Shown here: positions 58,943 through 64,000 of the stretch, in pieces | Numbering within the stretch: position 1 is the stretch's first letter | Layout: every line of letters begins with the position of its first letter | Assembly: GCF_029761915.1 (NCBI RefSeq) | Contig: NZ_CP121695.1 | Location: forward strand, 8,151,501 to 8,215,500 | Reading direction: 5' to 3' | Source: Bradyrhizobium sp. CB1650 | Lineage (GTDB): Bacteria > Pseudomonadota > Alphaproteobacteria > Rhizobiales > Xanthobacteraceae | Length of the DNA stretch: 64,000 nucleotides | The notes under the pieces: generated by a model | Told to the model about the DNA's origin: nothing | Databases searched by the model: none | Seen by the model: only the letters and a program-made list of their open reading frames with translations | Program-made: the position numbers and the translations under genes

Positions 58943-59690
58943 GCGAACCGAAACACTTGACAGATGGCACGCCACCGCTGCTGGCTTTGCGGACAGTCGA
59001 AACCAGCCAGCGAGCCACAAGCTGCGCCATTGATCTGTCATGCTATTAGTGTCGGGTTTTGAACGTCGATGTGAGCACTTCAACAGAGCAGCACGATGGT
59101 TCGCCACTGCACGGTGACCATGCCATGCTCGCTCTTGCACGACCGCGACACTGACGCGGCATGCCGATTGTTGAATAGAATGGGTGCAGTTGACGGGGAC
59201 CGCACTACCCCCAGTCTCAATCAGACTTGCCGATTTCTGACCAATGGGGCGTTAAAGCCGCTCATAGTCGCAACCGCGCAAGCAGCCCGCCCCCAGAGCG
59301 GCTGTCGAGCGACGAAGAGAAGCCGCAATGTGAGCCCCGACGCGCACGCAGCGTTCGCTTTTTAGGTCTGATCGATCCGATCTGCCTTTTCAAAGGGGCG
59401 CCCCGCACCGCATCGCTGCAGACCCTTGGGCGAGAGCCTGGACGTTCAGAGCTATCACAGGAGCGTTCATCGCGCGAGCCGATCGATAGCAATGCGCGAT
59501 GGCGACACCAACCCGCTTGCAAGAGCGTCTTCGCGATAGCGGAGGTGATCTCGTTATTGAAGCACTAGCGCGATTCGGCCGACGCGGATAGCAGGTGACG
59601 GCGCCGGCTTTCAGCCGACATCGATGGGTAGTAGCAACACTATCTGCCAAAACCCAAAACGGTTGATCGCGCCTTTCGACGGGAAGCGGA
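58943..59690. other. Stretch without a supported gene
   Basis: No recognised gene between the hupS promoter and the serine hydrolase. The sensory hydrogenase genes hupUV and the regulator hoxA are not in this window. Confidence 0.5.
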
Positions 59691-60953
59691 TTATCGGATT
59701 ATTGCAGCATAGACGATATACTGGATCTGTTCGCGGTAATACTTCCGGATTTCTCCGGGCGCTGCCGTTCCGACCACCACGACGAGATGCTCCTTTGGGT
59801 CGCAGAAAAATTGTGTCCCGTAGGCGCCGGTCCAGGTGAACTCACCTGGATTGCCCGGAACCGCCGAGAGACCCTCGTTGATGCGTACAGCCACTCCGAG
59901 CCCGAAGCCGAAGCCGGCACGGTGCGGCTCCACATTGGCGACCTTATTCTTGATCTCTGGCCCGAGGTGGTCGGAGATCATGTGGCGCACCGTCTTCGGA
60001 CCGAGAATGCGCTGCCCATCGAGCTCCCCGCCGTTGAGCAGCATTTGTCCAAAGCGCACGTAGTCACCGACTGTCGCAAATGCGCAGGCTCCCCCGCAGT
60101 CAAATTTCGTCGGAATTTCGAGGAGCTCGATGTCTTGTGGCTTTCCTGTCAGCGGGTCGTCTGGAAATGGATGCGCGAGGCGCGCCCGTTGCGATTCCGA
60201 CAAATTGAAAGTGGCATCCTGCATTCCGGTCGGCTTCCACAGGTTGCTGGCAAGATAGTCGCCCAGTCGTTGTTCGCTGACCTGTTCCACGACAGCTCCC
60301 AGCACATCGGTCGAGAAGCCGTATTCGAATTCCGTCCCCGGTTGGTGCGCTAGCGGCAGCTTGGTAATGGCTTCGATGAACGCCTGCTTATCGCCCCGTA
60401 GTGGGGGAGCGCCGAAATCGGGATAGAGACGCGCCACTTGGTCTGAGCTGTCGGGGGGCGCGCCATAGGTCAGCCCAGATGTGTGGCGATATAGATCGTG
60501 GATGTAGATCGGAGAACTCTGCGTTTGAAATTCTAATGAGCCGTCTGGCAGTGGCACTCCCACCTTCATGTTTGCGAATTCCGGGTAGTAATCCGTAAGC
60601 CTCGCCTGTAGAGGCAGGCGACCTTGCTCCATGAGGATAAGCCCCGCAACGGCCACCATCGGTTTGGTCATAGACGCAAGCGCGAACATCGCATCGAGCG
60701 GCATCGACTTTCCTTTCACAGGATCGAGTTGCCCGTACGCCTTGTAGTGGATCAGCTTGCCGTCTCTGGCGATTGCAACCACCGCGCCCGGCATGCGTTT
60801 ACTCGCGATCTCGCGAGCGAAGAACTCGTCTAGCTTGGCGAGGCGCTGCTGAGAAACGCCAACATCATCGGCCGTCGCTTCAGGCAGAGGCGCGGAGTGC
60901 ACTGAATTGAAGCCGATTCCAGCAGCCGCCGCGGCTATAACAAGCTTATTCAT
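59691..60953 (-). CDS. Secreted class C beta-lactamase-type serine hydrolase
   Basis: About 420 residues. MNKLVIAAAAAGIGFNSVHSA is a signal peptide, so it acts in the periplasm. The serine is in ASMTKPMVAVAGLILMEQ (S-x-x-K near residue 92). EYGFSTDVLGAVVEQVS holds the second motif (Tyr, near residue 206). WTGAYGTQFFCDPKEHLVVV is near the end. It belongs to the esterase/beta-lactamase group rather than a proven resistance enzyme. ATG 60953 starts the signal peptide. No functional link with nif is visible. Confidence 0.85.
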   Translation of the reverse strand: MNKLVIAAAAAGIGFNSVHSAPLPEATADDVGVSQQRLAKLDEFFAREIASKRMPGAVVAIARDGKLIHYKAYGQLDPVKGKSMPLDAMFALASMTKPMVAVAGLILMEQGRLPLQARLTDYYPEFANMKVGVPLPDGSLEFQTQSSPIYIHDLYRHTSGLTYGAPPDSSDQVARLYPDFGAPPLRGDKQAFIEAITKLPLAHQPGTEFEYGFSTDVLGAVVEQVSEQRLGDYLASNLWKPTGMQDATFNLSESQRARLAHPFPDDPLTGKPQDIELLEIPTKFDCGGACAFATVGDYVRFGQMLLNGGELDGQRILGPKTVRHMISDHLGPEIKNKVANVEPHRAGFGFGLGVAVRINEGLSAVPGNPGEFTWTGAYGTQFFCDPKEHLVVVVGTAAPGEIRKYYREQIQYIVYAAIIR

Positions 60954-61031
60954 TGTAGCCTCGCAAGGATGGATAGATCCGGCTTGCAATAATGCTCCTC
61001 GGTCGTGATCGGATATGTCCGACCGGCAAGC

Positions 61032-61721
61032 CTAAGACGGTTCAATGCCTCTCTTGGCACTGTGTTTGTCGATGAGGGCTAAGGTGAAGATTGCCGCAAA
61101 GGCGAACATCACCATCCCGCCGGCAACCACACTCGCCTCGCGCCAGCGCGATGCTTGGACGTAGTCTACGACGTAGGCTGACAATACCTTGGTGCGCCCA
61201 GGAATGTTGCCGCCGATCATCATCACGACGCCGAATGTGCCGATCGTATGAGAGAAGCCAACCACGGCGGCTTTAACAAACTCCAGTCGCGCCAGCGGCC
61301 CGCTGATGGTAATGAAGGCATACAACGACGAAACGCGTCCCGTAGTTTTCAACGGGCGATCGCCTATCGCAACAAAGACGTTACGGATCGGCTGCACCAC
61401 CAACGGCAGCGCCGAGAGGACCGATCCGATCACGATTCCCGCGAAGGTAAAAGCGAGCGTGCGCTCGCCCCACAAAGAGGCGAGAACGCCACCCGGTCCG
61501 TTTGGGCCGAGCAACACGAGTACGCAAAAACCGAGAGCCGTCGGCGGTAGCACTAGCGGCAGGGCGATCATCGTCGCGACGGCCTCGCTCAAAAGAGTCC
61601 TTGAGCGCGCCAGCCACCAAGCGAGGGGCACACCAATCAGGAGGAGGATCACGGTCGTCACGCTGGCGAGCTCAATCGTGAGCGCAACCGATTGCGAAAT
61701 CTCTGCCGAAAAGACATCCAT
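61032..61721 (-). CDS. modB: ModB-like molybdate ABC permease
   Basis: About 229 residues, right for ModB. Membrane helices: LTIELASVTTVILLLIGVPLA near the start, AVATMIALPLVLPPTALGFC, FAGIVIGSVLSALPLVVQP, and one near the C-terminus (ASVVAGGMVMFAFAAIFTLALID). GGNIPGRTKVLSAYVVDYVQ is typical of ModB. The EAA loop (RPLKTTGRVSSLYAFITISGP) is poorer than usual. modA and modC are not found beside it. A molybdate permease next to nif would suit cofactor supply, but alone it cannot transport. Confidence 0.8.
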   Translation of the reverse strand: MDVFSAEISQSVALTIELASVTTVILLLIGVPLAWWLARSRTLLSEAVATMIALPLVLPPTALGFCVLVLLGPNGPGGVLASLWGERTLAFTFAGIVIGSVLSALPLVVQPIRNVFVAIGDRPLKTTGRVSSLYAFITISGPLARLEFVKAAVVGFSHTIGTFGVVMMIGGNIPGRTKVLSAYVVDYVQASRWREASVVAGGMVMFAFAAIFTLALIDKHSAKRGIEPS

Positions 61722-62699
61722 GTGGGTCAGCCCAACAGTCCGAGCAGGTCGCCGTGTCGGCACAGTGATCGCCTGCACGTCCGGCTCATCCAGGGATGTG
61801 GCGCAGATCGCCCTTTAGTCGCGCGGCACTTCGTGGCGGCCGCTACATTCACGCGCGTCGTTTTTGCGAGCAACAGCAGCATCGCAATACTCATTGGCAG
61901 CTCCTGCGACTTGGTCACTTCCATCCATCTGACGGCGGAAGCTCCTCGTTCGTCATCAGCAATTCCTGTGCCGCGTGCGAACTGTCGCGCGCTCTATGCT
62001 CAACGTGCGATATTCGCATAGACGCCGACATCGCTGTGGCGTGAACCTAACGCTCTGTCAGATTTCAGGCATTTTTGTTCCCGAGCAGACAGCGACACGC
62101 CGCACAACGAAGGGGTAGCTTTTGACGCTCTCATAGATGCCTGTTTGATTCGTCGACGGCTCAACCGCCGCACTCGCCGCGCTGGCAATGGAACGGATCT
62201 CAGCAAGACTGCCGTTTGGCAGTAACGGGAACGATCTAGCTGAGAAATCATCGTAATGCTGCTTCTGCGACGCGGCAAAAGGCACGAGGAGCCGAGAGCG
62301 AAGGCCGCCTGCTTAATGCGCATCGCTAGCACAGGCCTGGAGACAATGCCCCGTGCGCGAACGAGCTTTGCCGTTGGCGACAACGCAGTGCATCGATCAA
62401 AGATTCTTCCACGCAATCGAGTTCCTAAACCAGGCTTCCATCGCGTGGATGCCTACAATCCAAACTATGAATTTTACCGATGTCGCGTACTGTTGCATCC
62501 ATCTCAGCAGTCGACGCATATCGATCACGCTAGGGCTTCGCGGCCGAGACGTGACTCCGCTAATGCGCCCAGCCGATCAAGTTACGAGTCACGCTGGAAC
62601 TTTTTGTTCGACCTTGCGAACGCGGTCCGAGCACTCAAACCGATGCCGCCGGAGACAGACGGTTTGTCCGCCACTGCTTAGTCCGCGCATTTGGGCATC
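61722..62699. other. Stretch without a supported gene
   Basis: No recognisable gene. A periplasmic ModA would be expected next to modB, but I could not find one. Confidence 0.5.
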
Positions 62700-62715
62700 T
62701 GGTGCAGATCTTGCT
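62700..62715 (+). promoter_or_regulatory. Sigma-54 promoter of dctA
   Basis: TGGTGCA-GATC-TTGCT, with correct core spacing and a perfect -12 box. Start site near 62727, about 148 bases before the dctA ATG. dctA genes are classically activated by DctD through sigma-54. Confidence 0.75.
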
Positions 62716-62874
62716 TAAGAGAAAGAATAAACGCAACTCGCCTGCCTTTGGAACGACGCGCCGACTCTCGGAACCGTCTTCAATCGCACACGGCTGAAAA
62801 TGAGTCTCGTATGACGCTGTCGCCTCTCAAAGACGCGGCGGCTCACATTCGAGGATATTCGGGAAGGAAGCGTC

Positions 62875-64000
62875 ATGACCACCATGTCAACTGCGGCGCC
62901 AGCGCGCGCGTCGCAAACTTGGTATAAGATTCTCTACGTGCAGGTGCTGATTGCGATCATGATTGGCGCCATGGTCGGCTGCCTATGGCCGTCCGTCGCG
63001 ACCAACGACTGGGTCAAGGCGCTCGGTGACGGATTTATCAAGCTCATCAAGATGGTGATCGCGCCGATTATTTTCTGCACCGTCACATCCGGTATTGCGC
63101 ATATTCAGGATGCGAAGAAAGTGGGGCGCGTCGGCGTCAAGGCGCTGGTCTATTTCGAGATCGTCTCCAGCTTTGCCTTGCTGTTGGGCCTTGTTATGGG
63201 CAATCTGATCCAAATCGGCCATGGCCTTGCGGTCAAGCCGGATTCTGCGGCGGTCGCCAATTACGTGAAGCAGGCGGAAGCCTCGAAGACCGTCGATTTC
63301 TTTCTCAACATCATTCCCGACACCGTGGTCGGCGCCTTCGCTCGCGGCGATGTTCTGCAGGTTCTCTTGTTCGCGATTCTATTCGGCTTTTCGTTGATGG
63401 CGCTGGGAAAGCGTGGGGAGCGGCTGCGCGGCATGATCGACGACGTCGCGCACGCGGTGTTCGGCGTAATCGCTATCATCATGAAAGCGGCTCCGATCGG
63501 CGCCTTCGGCGCCATGGCCTTCACCGTCGGCAAGTTCGGGCCGGCAGCACTCGGCAATTTGATCGCTCTGATCGCGCTGTTTTACGCGACTGCGGCGCTA
63601 TTTGTCGTGGTGGTGCTCGGTTTGATCGCGCGCCTCGTCGGCTTTTCAATCTTCAAGTTCATTGTCTATATCAAGGACGAGATTCTGATCGTGCTCGGCA
63701 CTTCGTCCTCTGAAAGCGCGCTGCCGCAATTAATGGAGAAGCTTGAACGGCTTGGCTGCTCCAAGCCCGTGGTCGGCCTGGTTGTGCCAACTGGCTACTC
63801 CTTCAACCTCGACGGCACCAATATCTATATGACACTTGCGACATTGTTCATTGCCCAGGCACTCGGGGTCGAGCTCACCTTTGGCCAGCAGCTCACGATA
63901 CTGCTCGTTGCAATGCTAACGTCGAAGGGAGCAAGCGGCGTCACCGGCGCGGGCTTCATCACGCTCGCTGCGACGTTGTCGGTGGTCAACCCAGCGCTGG
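62875..64000 (+). CDS. dctA: DctA C4-dicarboxylate transporter (runs off the edge)
   Basis: The first 375 residues of a proton/dicarboxylate symporter; the 3' end lies beyond the window. ATG 62875 follows GGAAGGAAGCGTC. Signs: [20 protein letters not shown] as first helix, [20 protein letters not shown] near residue 50, [14 protein letters not shown] (re-entrant loop) near 280, [19 protein letters not shown] near 305 and [16 protein letters not shown] near 345. It imports succinate, fumarate and malate, the main carbon source of bacteroids. Frame intact up to the edge. Confidence 0.96.
   Translation, partial: MTTMSTAAPARASQTWYKILYVQVLIAIMIGAMVGCLWPSVATNDWVKALGDGFIKLIKMVIAPIIFCTVTSGIAHIQDAKKVGRVGVKALVYFEIVSSFALLLGLVMGNLIQIGHGLAVKPDSAAVANYVKQAEASKTVDFFLNIIPDTVVGAFARGDVLQVLLFAILFGFSLMALGKRGERLRGMIDDVAHAVFGVIAIIMKAAPIGAFGAMAFTVGKFGPAALGNLIALIALFYATAALFVVVVLGLIARLVGFSIFKFIVYIKDEILIVLGTSSSESALPQLMEKLERLGCSKPVVGLVVPTGYSFNLDGTNIYMTLATLFIAQALGVELTFGQQLTILLVAMLTSKGASGVTGAGFITLAATLSVVNPAL

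Noticed and set aside
59025..59045. TTGAT-CTGT-CATGC upstream of hupS as a FixK box
   Set aside because: Only one half matches; the other differs at several positions.

Overview
The window is a symbiosis or nitrogen-fixation island of an alphaproteobacterium, most likely a Bradyrhizobium. Reasons: NifH, NifD, FixBCX, FrxA and HupSL read like Bradyrhizobium proteins; the DNA is GC-rich; a type III effector-like gene (NopP-like) and several broken insertion sequences lie inside the nif block; and regulation is by sigma-54 (-24/-12) promoters paired with NifA upstream activator sites (UAS, TGT-N10-ACA), with one clean FixK/FNR box. The species cannot be fixed from sequence reading alone.

Layout, left to right. 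1-2.2 kb: no gene until ahpC-ahpD (plus strand, sigma-54-like promoter). 2.4-8.2 kb (minus): fixBCX preceded by a wrecked fixA, then nifW, a wrecked cysE, and nifV with its own NifA/sigma-54 promoter. 8.4-10.6 kb: nifH-nifQ with two UAS. 10.8-12.4 kb (plus): an ArsC-like nitrogenase-associated protein and an OmpW-type porin behind a FixK box. 12.9-19.6 kb (minus): a [2Fe-2S] ferredoxin behind a decayed bolA, a Rieske protein with a small partner, and the operon nifB-frxA-nifZ-nifZ2-two small nif-cluster genes-truncated aminotransferase. 19.8-23.9 kb: iscN-nifU(C-terminal)-nifS-nifT-SIR2-like remnant, diverging from an unidentified 196-residue gene that shares the same UAS, then a second Rieske protein. 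24-29.8 kb: remnants of IS66-, IS481-, IS256- and IS5-type elements and the NopP-like effector with a broken partial copy. 30-37.9 kb (minus): nifD-K-E-N-X, DUF269, DUF683 and fdxB. 38.2-43.6 kb (minus): ferredoxin-sufB-C-D-S, again with a UAS. 44.2-45.3 kb: alanine dehydrogenase with terminator. 45.7-58.9 kb (minus): hupS-L-C-D-F, an unidentified gene, hupH-K and hypA-B-F-C-D-E. 59.7-64 kb: a serine hydrolase, a lone modB, and dctA running off the right edge.

How it fits together. NifH and NifDK form nitrogenase. NifB, E, N, X, V and Q with ModB cover FeMo-cofactor and molybdenum supply. IscN, NifS, the NifU C-terminal protein and SufBCDS supply Fe-S clusters. FixBCX and several ferredoxins supply electrons. 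Hup/Hyp recycles the H2 nitrogenase makes. AhpCD handles peroxides. DctA imports the dicarboxylates that feed a bacteroid, and Ald may make alanine for export.

The main surprises are: (i) at least nine UAS/-24/-12 pairs with nearly constant geometry, including one in front of a complete suf operon and one UAS shared by two divergent promoters; (ii) an ancestral nifV-cysE-nifW-fixABCX arrangement now missing cysE and fixA through frameshifts, with other decayed genes (bolA, a SIR2-like gene, an aminotransferase) sitting in otherwise intact operons; (iii) unidentified proteins in conserved operon positions (22920-23510, 53727-54164, 15062-15307). No CRISPR array, rRNA or tRNA was seen.
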